Assembly: GCA_019828595.1 (NCBI GenBank)
Contig: JAHQRK010000031.1
Coordinates: forward strand, 310,001 to 374,000
DNA from: Aphanomyces cochlioides
Lineage: Eukaryota; Oomycota; Saprolegniomycetes; Saprolegniales; Verrucalvaceae
Direction of reading: 5' to 3'
Length of the DNA: 64,000 nt
The position numbers and the translations under genes were made by a program. This document shows positions 20,101 to 30,249 of the stretch, piece after piece (position 1 is the stretch's first letter; each line of letters begins with the position of its first letter). Below the pieces are notes generated by a model. The model did no database searches, was not told the origin of the DNA, and was given only the letters and a program-made list of their open reading frames with translations.

Positions 20101-21218
20101 CTCATGTATGGCAGCTTGAATTGTTTTGATACGTGCCATCAAGGACGCACATGGGGCGATTTGGTAATCCCGAATCAATAAAGCCAGATCCATAGATAAT
20201 TTCTTGAGTGGCCTTTGTTGATTTTCGACCAACTCGTCGTGTAGGTATTTTAATTGATTTCGCATGTTGGTGATCATGGTGTCGAAATGTAGACCAACAT
20301 TTGAGTTTAACTGGGTCTTGGTAAGGAAGGTTTCAAGTTGACGAGAGATAATTAATTTGGCCTTGTCATTGTTGAGAACCCATTGTGGTGTTTTCCATGG
20401 ACCAGGTCCCATTGATACTGCTGGACGTTTGGTCAATAATTTGCAGGGAGTGTGGTCAGCATGAGGAATTAGCTCCAGGTGACGAAATTTCAGATGACGT
20501 AGGGGTGCCATAGCAGATGAGATGAAAATATAGTCAAGCCGATTGACAAATTTTGGACTTGTGAAAGCACGTTTCAGTGGATTTGTTGACGGAAAATATC
20601 AACGAGGTGTAAATCTTGTAGCCATAGATTGAGTTCATATGAGCCATGGGTCGCATGAGTCGAAGGACGGCATGAATCTAATGTTGGGGAGAAAATAACG
20701 TTAAAGTCGCCACCAACAATATGAAAAGCTTCGGGTGGAAAATCGCGAGGCAGATCATTAAAAAAATCCACACGGTCGTGATAGTCGTACGGAGCATAGA
20801 TGTTGTGAATAAAAACCGGGATATTGTCCAGAGTGGCCGATATAAGTAAATAACGACCACGGAGGAGAGGTTTGTCCCAAGAGTGGTTTAAATTGGTGCA
20901 ATTGTCCAGAGGGCAGGGATGAATAAATGTAGCAAGGCCTCCAGTAGGATGAGAGGTATTGCTGATGGAATAAATTGGCTCCTCGTAGAAGAAAGTGCCT
21001 TGTTGGTTGGTATGTTTTTTCCAGTAGAAATTGATTTTGCCATGGTCGCTGGGGTAAGGCAGTCGAGTTTCTTGGATAAGTGAGATAGAGTTTTTGAGGA
21101 GAAAGTTCTTGAGAAGGTGGTGGAATGAATTGGAGAGACCATTTGTGTTGAGAGAAAACAAGCTAATATCCCAGTCGATAATGGCTTGTGGTAACGCGTT
21201 AATTGTGGTCACAGTCAT
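17138..21218 (-). pseudogene. LINE ORF2: endonuclease-reverse transcriptase, frameshifted
   Basis: Three frames together form one protein. 21218-20574 is an APE-type endonuclease: SLIQETRLP, GGDFNVIF, then after a shift near 20570 NRLDYIFIS and HADHTPC. 20511-18952 holds the reverse transcriptase: YRPISLVNIDVKIL, LLDFEKAFDRV, QGDPLSPLLFVLAL and the catalytic YADDSQL. A second shift near 19000 leads to the C-terminal frame down to 17138, which contains the zinc-knuckle-like CHEVETYKHFTLDCPYTRACW-type C/H cluster (zf-RVT). Together this is about 1,350 residues, normal for a LINE ORF2. It would nick the target DNA and reverse-transcribe the element RNA. The catalytic residues remain but the frame is broken at least twice. 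Confidence 0.9.
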
Positions 21219-21318
21219 GATTAATATTTGGGTTTTGGGTTTTTGACTTCAAGTCGTTGTGTTGGTTTGGGTCGGGGTGTGGTGATTGTGGTTTTAATTG
21301 ATTTTGTGTGTTGGCGAG

Positions 21319-21684
21319 TCAATTGAAGTCTTCATTTTCACCATCGCCAAGTTCTTTGTATTCGAGTTCAGGAGCCTTTTCGTCCGGAAGTAAAGTTAAC
21401 AAGGCATCAGTATCCGAGTCAAAGCACTTCGTAGGGTCAATTGTTTGGAGTGCCAGATCTTTCACAATATGGCACAGCTCTTCTTCAATTTTATGATGTT
21501 GCACCAGGTTTCCAGCAGCAGGACTGGAAATTAATTTAATCAAGGAGGCGTCCGTGATTAAATTGCAATTGGGCCAACGGTGGACTTTGTCTTTCAGGCA
21601 CAGATTAATATACTCATCGTTCGTATAAGCTTCAGGTGCTCTGTTGGACAGAAATAGATCGATTGCTGCTAGAGATCTTCTCAT
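21319..21684 (-). CDS. Small LINE-encoded ORF overlapping ORF1 by ATGA
   Basis: A 121-codon frame starts at an ATG (21684) whose last two bases lie in the TGA stop of the upstream frame (ATGA overlap). That arrangement permits termination-reinitiation. The product is acidic at its C-terminus and has no recognised domain. It could be an independent small ORF or the shifted C-terminal part of ORF1. Confidence 0.55.
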   Translation of the reverse strand: MRRSLAAIDLFLSNRAPEAYTNDEYINLCLKDKVHRWPNCNLITDASLIKLISSPAAGNLVQHHKIEEELCHIVKDLALQTIDPTKCFDSDTDALLTLLPDEKAPELEYKELGDGENEDFN

Positions 21685-23840
21685 GTGGTAGCTTCGTCAT
21701 TGGGACACAAACTTTGGAATAGATTTGTGGGGGTGTAATTTTCAGGAGGAGGATGGCCATGCTGTTTTTGGTAGTACGAGGTAAATCGTTCTTCATCAAT
21801 AGCTTGCATGGGATTTTCTCCAGCCATTAAACGTATAATTCCTCTCGAGGCAATTAAATTGGATGCGATTTTGCGAGATTTTGGGTCCATATAGATATTT
21901 CCAATAAAGCCAGGTTGGTTGAGGGTTTCATCATGAAATACCAATGGGTTGGTGGATTCATTCAGTTTTTTCTTCAGCTCTGTGATTTGAGCCTTCACTT
22001 TGGCTCCTGCTGGTTTCGTAGAGGCTGGAATTTTTTTGGGTATCGTTGATTTTGGGGACGAAGCAGGACGTTTTTTGGGCGTGTCGGTAGGAACGATATC
22101 GAGATGGAATCGAGGAACCGTTGTGCCTGGTGTTGTCACGTCAGAGTCGTCTGAACTGAGGATAGCAAATCGATTTTGTGTTGGAATCGAGGTAGCTGAT
22201 ATTTTGTATTGGGGACCTTGAATAAAACCGGCTCGAGTTGGTTTAAATTCGTCCTGGGATAAATTGGGTTTGTCTGTGAGAATAATATTATTCTCGCTCG
22301 AGCCCTTGGGTGATTGTGGAGGATTTAATATCTTCTTGGGTTGAGCTACCATTTCTTCCTCTTCGATATTTGATTTCTCCTCTTGTTCCATGTCCACATC
22401 GCTTGACAGGTCGACAAAGTTTTCCTTGTCATTTTGATTTTCCTTGGGATCGGCATTAGGGGAGTCGGAGTTTTCAGTTGTGCCAGTATTTTCCTTTGGG
22501 GTATTGGGTGGTTGGTTTTCTGTCGATGGATTTTCGGGAGCATCAGGTTTTTCCTCTGTAGCGTTTTCCTCGACTTGGTCTGTATTCTTTTTAGCGTCGT
22601 CTTTTTGTTTGGCTTTTTCCAGTCTAGCTTAAACGCTGGGAGGGACCGTTTGATTGAGGGATCGAATTTTATGTTGAAAGACATAAACTTGGTTTTGGAT
22701 TTCAATTTCTCTCAGAGGCTCGCCTCCATCATCTGGTACCAATGCCAAAGGAGGAGTTTCGGAGTAAAAAAGGACTCGAAATTGGGTCGAGCGTAATAAA
22801 TTGTCAGTACTGGGGTTAAAACCAACAATGACGCAGTGAGTGAGCTCTTCCAACTTTTCAATATCGCTTTTTGAATATCGTGATCCACCAGCTTGTTGAA
22901 AGTAATAGAATAAAGTTTCGAGTGGGGAGAATTCAGGCACAGTAAATTCTTGTTTTCCCAGACGAAGAGAGGTTCCACAGGTTTTGCGCAATAGATCATC
23001 GTCATAAAACGTCAAAGAGAGAGTAGTCAGGTTTTTCTTGTGGAACAGAATTTCCTTGAATTTCGATTCCCAAAGCGTACCCGGGTTTTGGGTAATTAAA
23101 TTCGCTCGGATTTGGTAGTCCTTGACTTGACGGAAAGCTTCTCCCAGAGGAATGTCCACAGTGCAAGCCTTCGAGGATGGAGTTTTCAAGATGTCTTCAA
23201 TGAATTCATCCATAGCAGTAGGGTTTTGGCGGAATTCTCGAGCTTGTCGAATTAATTCATCCAATTCAGAGTCGTCAATAGGATGCCCACCAGTGTTGCG
23301 AACCAATTGGGTTTTCACATGGCGGGCTCCTTCCCATACATTATTTTTCTTCGAGTTGGTTTTTTTGCCTTCGTTGTTGGACGAAGCTTGTTTTTTGGGG
23401 TTGGAGGGTTTGGCAGGAGAGTTTGTCCTATCTTTGGAGGGATTTTTCGAATTAGATAAAACTCGTCCATGATGGGTGCCGTCAGGATGGGTAATATTCT
23501 CCCCAGGCTTGTCAGAATCCTTGGGTAATTTGCCACCATTGGCGTCAGAGGCAGGTTTTTCGTTGGAACCATTAATTTCCATACCCATTCCTGCATCATC
23601 GGGTCCATTTTTTTTGTCCATATTTCGACCAGTGTCACCACCTAAGTCGACACCATCTTGGTTGGAAACATTTTCCCTACGAAGAGAGTCGGACGCAGCG
23701 GCGCTGTTCCTAGAGGAAGGAGGTTTTTCAGCGGCTTCTCGGCTCGGACCGGGCGTCGCTTGGCTAGGGTCAGGCGTCGATTCACGTTGAGCGAATCGAG
23801 ACACCGTCGAAAGGATGATTTTTTTCGCGCTAGAGGCCAT
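21681..23840 (-). pseudogene. LINE ORF1 with one in-frame stop
   Basis: From the ATG at 23840 (MASSAKKIIL) a long frame runs to a TAA at 22629-22631. The same frame then continues without a break to 21681, so a single nonsense codon splits a protein of about 720 residues. The N-terminal third is Ser/Pro/Asn/Lys-rich and disordered. The middle (about residues 180-400) looks folded and may bind RNA. The later part is acidic, then Lys/Pro-rich. No CCHC knuckle is evident. LINE ORF1 proteins usually coat the RNA. Confidence 0.75.
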
Positions 23841-23954
23841 GAGTTGTCGAAAGCACCTAAAAAGCAAGATTTTCCGTTGGGGGGCTGTGGTAGTTTAACC
23901 TACAAAGCAAAAACGAAAGTGCCCGCGTGGCAGGCGGGTTTACTGACCACTATA

Positions 23955-25486
23955 AAGTGATGGAAGGAATGATATGCCACACACAGTTTTATGAGAGTTC
24001 TCACCGGTGTGGTCTCGAATGTACGTGAGACTCAAACAGATCAATCCTAGAGCTTTTATGGACTTCTAATGAGCTTCACATGTCGTGTAGACGTCTACTC
24101 TTCATACTGCACTACAATATGTAAATCTGGTGAAGAAATACTGATATGCCAGTAGACCAAAACGAGAGTTTTAGTACTTTATCTTGCGACCGCAACTTGC
24201 GATAACCTTTTCACAGCGACGAGGCATACTCGCCACAAGTGTCTGGAGCAGACTTAGATCCAACTCGTCCCACACTTTTCGAATACAGGCGATGAGCTCG
24301 GCTCTGGTCGAAAACTTTCGACGACCGTTGTCGTAGACTCTACGAGACATGATACCCCAGAGATTTTCGATGGGGTTCAAGTCTGGTGACTTGGCAGGCC
24401 ATTTAAAAGTCTTCACGTCCACCTCAGGGAGCTCAAACCACTCTTTCACCAAACCAGCGGTGTGGATAGGACCATTGTCTTGCTGAAAGACAAAGTCGTT
24501 GCCGTGCAAAGCATGAGCAAAAGGAACCATAAATTCGGAAAGCGTATCCACGTACGCAGCAGCATCTTGCTTGCCATCAAGAAGGGCCAACTCGGACTTG
24601 CCGCGGCTGCTAAAAGCACCCCAAAACATGACTCCACAGCCTCCATTTTGCGCTTGGAGAAGTGCTCACGGCGGCCACGTAGATCAGCCCAGTAGTAATT
24701 AAAGCCATCGGGTCCGTCAAGATTCCATTTCTTCTCGTCGGGCCAGATAACTTCATTAAACTGGGCTCCCCAGTCCTTCGCCTCTTGAGCCCAAGCAACC
24801 CGAGCTTTTTTGTGGGCAGGAGTCATCATCGGCGCAGCCAATCGCTTCTTGAATTTCAGTCGCCCGCTCTTATTTAAGAGCTGACAGACTCGACGGGGCC
24901 CAACAGGAAGGGAATTCAACTTGACAAGCTCGGCAGCAGTGTACTTGCCTGAAACAGCATCGCGGATGATGCGCCGATGAAGCTCATACGAGATCAAAGA
25001 GCGTCTTCCTGTCGACCGAGCTTGTCCGTACGACTTGGGATTGCGCAAGAACCCACGAATACATCCGCGGGAGCGACCGAGCTCATTGGCAATGTAGATA
25101 TGGTCCTTCCTTCTCGTTGAAGGACGAGAGCTTCAATTCTCTCATCTTCAGAGAGTGGATCGCCTTTGGGCATCGAAGAGGCTTCTATTCAACGTACAAA
25201 TATGAGATCATTCAATGCTCGTATATACATACTTTCTCCGCTTACGTAGGATCGCTTATGGACCCTCCAGTGCAGTGAAACCTTAGAGTGGCATATGTTT
25301 ATTTCTCGCGCCATTTCTATCTCCCGCCATTTTGAAGAGTTCATAGCCATCCAGCATCCTCTTTTGGCGCTTGAAATGTGTGCCCTCTCTTTGCCTTTCT
25401 ATTGGACTATAATCCTCCATGTATTGACCAATCATCAAAGAGATGTCAACGATGGAAGTAGTGGCATATCATTCCTTCCATCACTT
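23955..25486 (-). mobile_element. Tc1/mariner-like transposon, 1,532 bp, TA duplication
   Basis: The terminal inverted repeats are perfect for 26 bp: the left end is AAGTGATGGAAGGAATGATA from 23955, and the right end is its reverse complement ending at 25486. TA flanks both ends (23953-23954 and 25487-25488), the standard Tc1/mariner target. It carries one transposase gene on the minus strand, now frameshifted. It inserted into the D-arm of the tRNA-like sequence. Perfect repeats with a broken gene suggest a fairly recent insertion that can no longer move itself. Confidence 0.95.
24171..25173 (-). pseudogene. Tc1/mariner-type DDE transposase, two frameshifts
   Basis: The start ATG at 25173 gives MPKGDPLSEDERIEALVLQR. 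A shift near 25090 leads to IANELGRSRGCIRGFLRNP, a helix-turn-helix, then a longer frame with WPDEKKWNLDGPDGF carrying the first catalytic Asp. A second shift near 24640 leads to the frame with MFWGAFSS, FQQDNGPIHTA (second Asp) and SPDLNPIENLWG (Glu), ending at 24171. I count 36 residues between the second Asp and the Glu, so it would be a DD36E type. The domains are complete but the protein cannot be made from this copy. Confidence 0.9.
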
Positions 25487-25498
25487 TACTAACGAGGA

Positions 25499-26070
25499 AT
25501 CGATGTTTTGTCTACTTTTTATAAATTAAGAACTTGTTTAAATATGGATGGAATAGTTGATCTTGAAGGATGTGTAACTATGGTTGTAGAGCATCTGATC
25601 GACAATGCAGAGGCATGGGTGCATGAAGAGGTTGATCGTGATGGCCGCAGCATGGGCCGGTTCGTGGGCCATTGCGACCGGCGCTGGCTTCATTGGAAAT
25701 GGATGTCCATATCGCAGATTATGACGTGGATGCGACGATTCTTGTCCGGAAGCTTTTTGTGGCCGTCCAAATGGCAGCATGTCAACAGTCTGCTTGATCA
25801 AAGCATTGTGAAGTTGTCTCGCGATTTCCAAGCAACAATGCATCGGTACTACAAGTAGATAGTGGCATCGTTGGCATTGGAAACCTGTCCGACTACCCAG
25901 AAGGTCTCGCTCTGTAAGCACACGTCCAATGGACAGCGATGGGACTCTTTTGGTAGGAGTGTGAGCAATTGCAAGACCCCATTCACGCTCAAATATGCCC
26001 TCTTTCCACCGCAACTTGTCAATCTGTGGGACTCGCTGCTTGTTATGTCGTGAACCCATTTCCAATGTAG
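25499..26070. other. Unresolved region upstream of the LRR gene
   Basis: Frames are open on both strands: minus 25538-26098 and 25849-26151, plus 25508-25858 and 25862-26053. The plus frame at 25862-26053 contains FPPQLVNLWDSLL, which fits the N-terminal repeats of the LRR gene that follows. Its exon limits are unclear. The minus frames could belong to an unrecognised gene but have no clear motif. Confidence 0.3.
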
Positions 26071-27072
26071 AACCTTCATAAACTGCCGCATCGACCACTT
26101 TGAATTCAACACGATCGTCTGGCCCGACTCGCCCATGTCACTGTACGCCACATTACCTCAGTAAGCTCATGTATTACCTTGTGCAATCGTAGGACCATGA
26201 CCTCATGCGAGATTGCCAACCAGCACTTCAATTTCCCCCCCAACGTTGTTGAACTGTACGCAAGTACCTGATTTCCCAGGCAAATTCAACTTTACGTAGG
26301 CGGTTGGCCCGGAATCGTCTTGATATGATTGTCCATCGCCCAAACTTGCGCCTCTTGTACGTCTCGTGGTATATTTCGTTGTTCATTGTGGTCTTTCGTA
26401 GAGATGTGTCCTTGAATAATCTCGGGGCGATTACAAATATGGATTTCTCGAGCCTTAGTGTCTTGTAGGCCCCAACTAACGTGGATCATGCCATAACTCG
26501 TTTGCAGAATTCTAGACCACAATAGTCTCCAGGCGATTCGGAATTTCTGCTTTTCAGAGCGATTGACGCGATTGTACGTTGTGAAATTCATTTCGAACGA
26601 TTCATGTTGTTCTGTAGCTCTGCTGATAACACGACAATTTCAATCTTTCAAGTCAGCAACGAGACGTATGAGATCCTCTCATCGCTGAGTCGCCAAGGCT
26701 CCCTCGTCCTGGACACGCTCTTTACCCCAGCGAGCAAGGCAAATTGCGATGCAGTGCAAGGCCACAAAGCTACGCTTGGCTCGCGCAGTACAATTTGTAT
26801 CGTGCCACCTCTCGGTAAGCTCACTTGTACAACACAAGGAATGCTAAATTACAAGCTGTAGATATGGTGAAACAGCGTCCTTCGTCCAATGACACGTCTG
26901 TCACACCGTCGAAACAAGCCACGGACAGCTCACAATACCTCTCGTGGGTTCTTCTTGGTAGTGTCGGCACACTGGTCTTAATAGTTGCTGCAATCTACGT
27001 TTGGCACCGACGCAAAGTGGCTGTAGCTGCAGACAAACTACCGACCAAAGATACATGGGAATATCTCACATG
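26071..27072 (+). CDS. Leucine-rich-repeat single-pass membrane protein without kinase domain
   Basis: Seven exons join in frame across introns of 32-47 nt: 26071-26160, 26193-26255, 26300-26356, 26402-26464, 26508-26573, 26618-26814 and 26862-27072. The product reads as leucine-rich repeats (NVVELRLARNRLDMI, NLRLLDVSLNNLGAI, LSVLILDHNSLQAI). A Cys-containing linker follows, then one membrane helix (YLSWVLLGSVGTLVLIVAAI), a basic stop-transfer WHRRK and a short tail ending EYLT. In Saprolegniales such ectodomains often sit on receptor kinases, but here the chain stops about 25 residues after the membrane. The 5' end lies upstream of 26071 and is not resolved. The role is probably surface recognition or adhesion. 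Confidence 0.7.
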
Positions 27073-27554
27073 ATGTCGCATCTTAACTTATTCTACGTAA
27101 GAGGATCAATGTTTAGTGAAATGACTTGGAATTTGAACATACGCCAGAAAAGAATGGTGGCGAGCTGTGGGCTAGTGACGGAGTCTTGCGTGACCACGAT
27201 GTGCTAAATAGCCGACTGCAGGTGTAGCTAGGCAGCCTCCCAATTTCAAAATGGCGCTTATGCCGTGTCAACGGTGACATAGCCAGCACGGACAGCTCTT
27301 GCAACTCGTCAATATCTTCTTCGTTGGTTTGGAGCCCTCCAAAGTCGTTGTGGCACCGACACAGAGCTGCAGTTACTGCTGGAAGGTTGCCGACGGAGGC
27401 AAAATGGGCAGGCGAACAGGTCATTGCTGTTGCTGTTGGTGGAGTAAGGTAAGCTCTGTGATCTGTCTTTCCAGAGCTAACGATATCCAAAAATAAACTA
27501 GCACCGACATCAAAGAAACCACCACCTCGGGTTGCTCGCATTGAGCGTGGATAT

Positions 27555-30200
27555 ATGTCTGACGTATGTGAAACTCTGGCAACCCTCGAGTGGTTTTGAC
27601 GCATTCTTTGTAGGAGCAGACGTACTCGGACGACGAGTTTCAAGAGGAAGGTCGAAACAGCCCTTTGAAACCACCACCATCGAAAGCTGCATTTGACGAG
27701 GATGACTATTCTCAAGATGTGGCTATTTCGCCTCAAGACGAAGACGATGGTGGCTACGACGACGACACTCTAGCGGCTTCTTTATCGACTCCTGGACTTC
27801 CGCAAGCGCCAGACGACAAACTTGATACCTTGTACGATGTCAACGACTTTGCCGATGGCGACGTATCACCAGCCGATGAATCCAACAACGACAATGACTT
27901 TACGCAGCCGGTTGATTTGACAGCCCAAGCCAAGGATCCCGCACCAGATTTGCAAGCTGGGAATGAAGATGATCCTGTTGTCGAGACAAATAACTCGAAA
28001 TTAGCTCTCCAACCGACAATACCAACGCCACCGATACCACAAAGTGAAGAGCCAACGAAAACTCAATTCGAGCAACTAACAAGCCCCGAGGGTGATCTCA
28101 TGCCATCAATGGAGACACCAAGCGAGGAGGAAAAGCTCGAAGAGGCTCCTGTCACTCCAGTTAAACCTGACGAGGAAGTCGCGACAAATCAATCATTTCG
28201 TCCCGATCATGCCGAGGTGGAATCGACTCCGATAGAGACCACAGCGTCGGATCCAGAGCAAATTTCTTCAGACAGCGAGACTCCGCCAGTGGATATCCAA
28301 CAACAGAACGAAGACAATCCACCTGAAGCTAATGTTCCAGTACGTGAGGCACAAGACACTGAGATCGTCGAGGCTGGCGTTTTCGAATATGACCATTCGG
28401 TCGCAACAAGTGACGCCGTGGTCGAGCAATCAAGTGATTCTACTCCCGAGACAACACTGGCTGTGGAGCCAAACTCTTCGTGTGCTCTGGAGTCGAAGAA
28501 ATCGGATATGGAAGACCAGCAACCTCCCACTGACATTGCCAACATGGAGTCTCCAAGCGAACTCGAGCATGAAAGTTGTGTTCAAGACAACGACGAGGTG
28601 AAGATTGCCCGGGATGAAGCATTGCCCAGCAGAGAGCCCGAGGTTTCCGTCGAGACGCAAGATGCTACATCGCAGGAATCAAATCCAAGACCTCCAGATA
28701 TTTCACACGAAGGTCCAAAAATTGCGTCGGATGAGCAGTTGGAAGTTGTCGGCTCTGCTGCGCCTCTCATCGAAACAGCTCAGCTCGATCAAGTTAATAC
28801 TCGTCAAGAAGTCCAACCTCAATCTCCATCGCAAGAAGCACGGCCCCAATCGGAAGAGTATGAAAGTCCATCGCCATCATCTTTCAAATATGTGGACACC
28901 ACGTCCGAATCAAACGAATATCGAGAGGACAATCATCTTCCTCCGACCTGTGATACGCCATCAGAAATTTTATTTCCAAACCAAGCGACAATCGAAAGCG
29001 ATGAAGATGAAATCCTTGCGTGTCATAGTGTCTTTGAAGACGATACTATCATGGCTGGTATCAGTCCCACGACTTGCTTCAATTTTGCTCAAAGCAGTCG
29101 CAATATTTCGGCCTTTGAAGCTGCAATGTCGCCAAGTCACAGCGGTGGAATTGCTACTCCGTCGACTTTGATACACAAGTCAGCCTCCAAGGAGAACACA
29201 TCGGCGACTGTCAAATCCCCCAGTGGAGCGGGACCTCCCAGAAAAAGCGTCAGCTACGCGTCAGCCGCAGTTGCTCCCATGCCCAAGGAAAGTAAACTCA
29301 AACAACGATTGCCTCCAAAACAATCTCCACCCACTGCAGAACCCTCCAAATCAACATTGAACCAGCCAAAACCTCCTCAGGATTATCCCAAAGACGCCAT
29401 GGGCTCTCCCGGCGAGACTTCACGGCAGCCATTGCCTAGTGACATCCCCATGGTCTTTCATTCACCTCAGAAAGATTATCGCCCATGGCGTCCTGACAAA
29501 CCGACGCCCAGACGACCATCGCCGTCGAAATCCAAGCAGGTACTACCTCGTCGCTGTTGTTTTCGTACTTACAGTCGAGATGTAGACGGTGACATCGCCC
29601 CTGAAGTACCATTTCGAGCCAAAGATCGACAAGATGAAAGAAGAATGGCTCCTACTCAATATGTTTCGCCAAGGCGATGCGTCGAAATACCAGTCTTTTT
29701 GTAGTTTTCAAAATACCTCGACGACAGCGGCAACCTCGGCACGACCGTCGAGTGCTGACCGTAGTGGTGGGGGGCCTTACCATCGCCACGGACGACGGCG
29801 TCTCGTAAGTCCCAAGCGAAAACATGAAATGCAAGCGCAGTTGGAACGGGAGCGCAATTGGGTCGATGGGTCGTCGCAGTCGACAACGATTCCACCATAC
29901 GATTCGATCCTTGACAAGTATTGCCACACGATTACCCATCCCGTGGTGCAAAAGCAGATTTATCAGTCAGTCGACCTCTCGCCGCAACTAGCGTACGTCC
30001 TTGAGAAGCGAGTGCAAGCCCAGCGCCAAGCCGAGCTGGCCTTCCTCGTCCAGGAGTCGCCTCCTGCTTCGTCGTATTCCAAGAAAACTAACGCCACAAG
30101 ACCGCCCGTGAAACCAACGCCGCCGAGGAAATTGGACAAAATGACGGACAATAACATTGTCTCGATCAAATGGTCGACGCCATCAAGTGCGAAACGCTAG
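27555..30200 (+). CDS. Acidic, largely disordered hypothetical protein
   Basis: A tiny first exon, ATGTCTGAC (27555-27563), joins across a 50-nt intron to 27614-29539, then across a 46-nt intron (29540-29585) to 29586-30200. The joined start reads MSDEQTYSDDEFQEEG. About 550 residues are rich in Glu, Asp, Ser, Pro and Thr, with little predicted order. A basic Pro-rich segment follows (KPTPRRPSPSKSKQ). The last 200 residues look folded and helical (KMKEEWLLLNMFRQGD, KRKHEMQAQLERERNW, LEKRVQAQRQAELAFLVQ). No known domain is recognised. It is probably a scaffold or cytoskeleton-associated protein, as a guess. It is transcribed toward the convergent WD40 gene, whose end is 50 bp away. Confidence 0.75.
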
Positions 30201-30249
30201 CTAGCTCAATGTGAATTCAAAAACACAATCTTGTCGTTGTTGTCTATCT

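Larger units (their letters stand above)
14710..23921 (-). mobile_element. LINE (APE-type non-LTR retrotransposon) inserted in a tRNA gene
   Basis: On the minus strand the element runs from about 23921 (5' end) to about 14710 (3' end), about 9.2 kb. It encodes ORF1, a small ORF, and ORF2 with an APE-like endonuclease, reverse transcriptase and a C-terminal zinc knuckle. Both ends abut halves of one tRNA-Asp-like gene in the same orientation, with a likely duplication of 20-23 bp (23927-23946 and 14686-14708, about three substitutions and a 3-bp length difference). Several Tx1-group LINEs are known to target tRNA or U2 snRNA genes, which makes site-specific insertion plausible. The reading frames are broken, so this copy is dead. 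The boundaries are inferred from the tRNA parts. Confidence 0.75.
23922..25498 (-). pseudogene. tRNA-Asp-like 5' half, itself split by a mariner-like element
   Basis: The minus strand reads TCCTCGTTAG (25498-25489). A mariner-like element with its TA duplication intervenes, and the sequence resumes TAGTGGTCAGTAAACC and CGCCTGCCACGCGGG (23952-23922). With the mariner removed and one TA kept, this matches the acceptor 5' strand, D-arm and anticodon arm of eukaryotic tRNA-Asp. The differences are small: AA for TT before the anticodon stem, and anticodon GCC for GTC. It then ends at the LINE. The missing T-arm and acceptor 3' strand are at 14662-14709. Confidence 0.8.

Noticed and set aside
14710..23921. 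An LTR retrotransposon
   Set aside because: The RT is followed by a zf-RVT-like tail and preceded by an APE endonuclease. No LTRs, integrase or RNase H/protease order is seen.
23922..23954. A separate tRNA-Gly (anticodon GCC) gene
   Set aside because: The anticodon arm fits Gly, but the acceptor and D-arm across the mariner fit tRNA-Asp, and the T-arm is absent. It is better read as the 5' half of the split Asp-like gene.
27113..27736. A 207-codon minus-strand gene
   Set aside because: It overlaps the first exons of the acidic protein gene and has no motif. It is a shadow frame.
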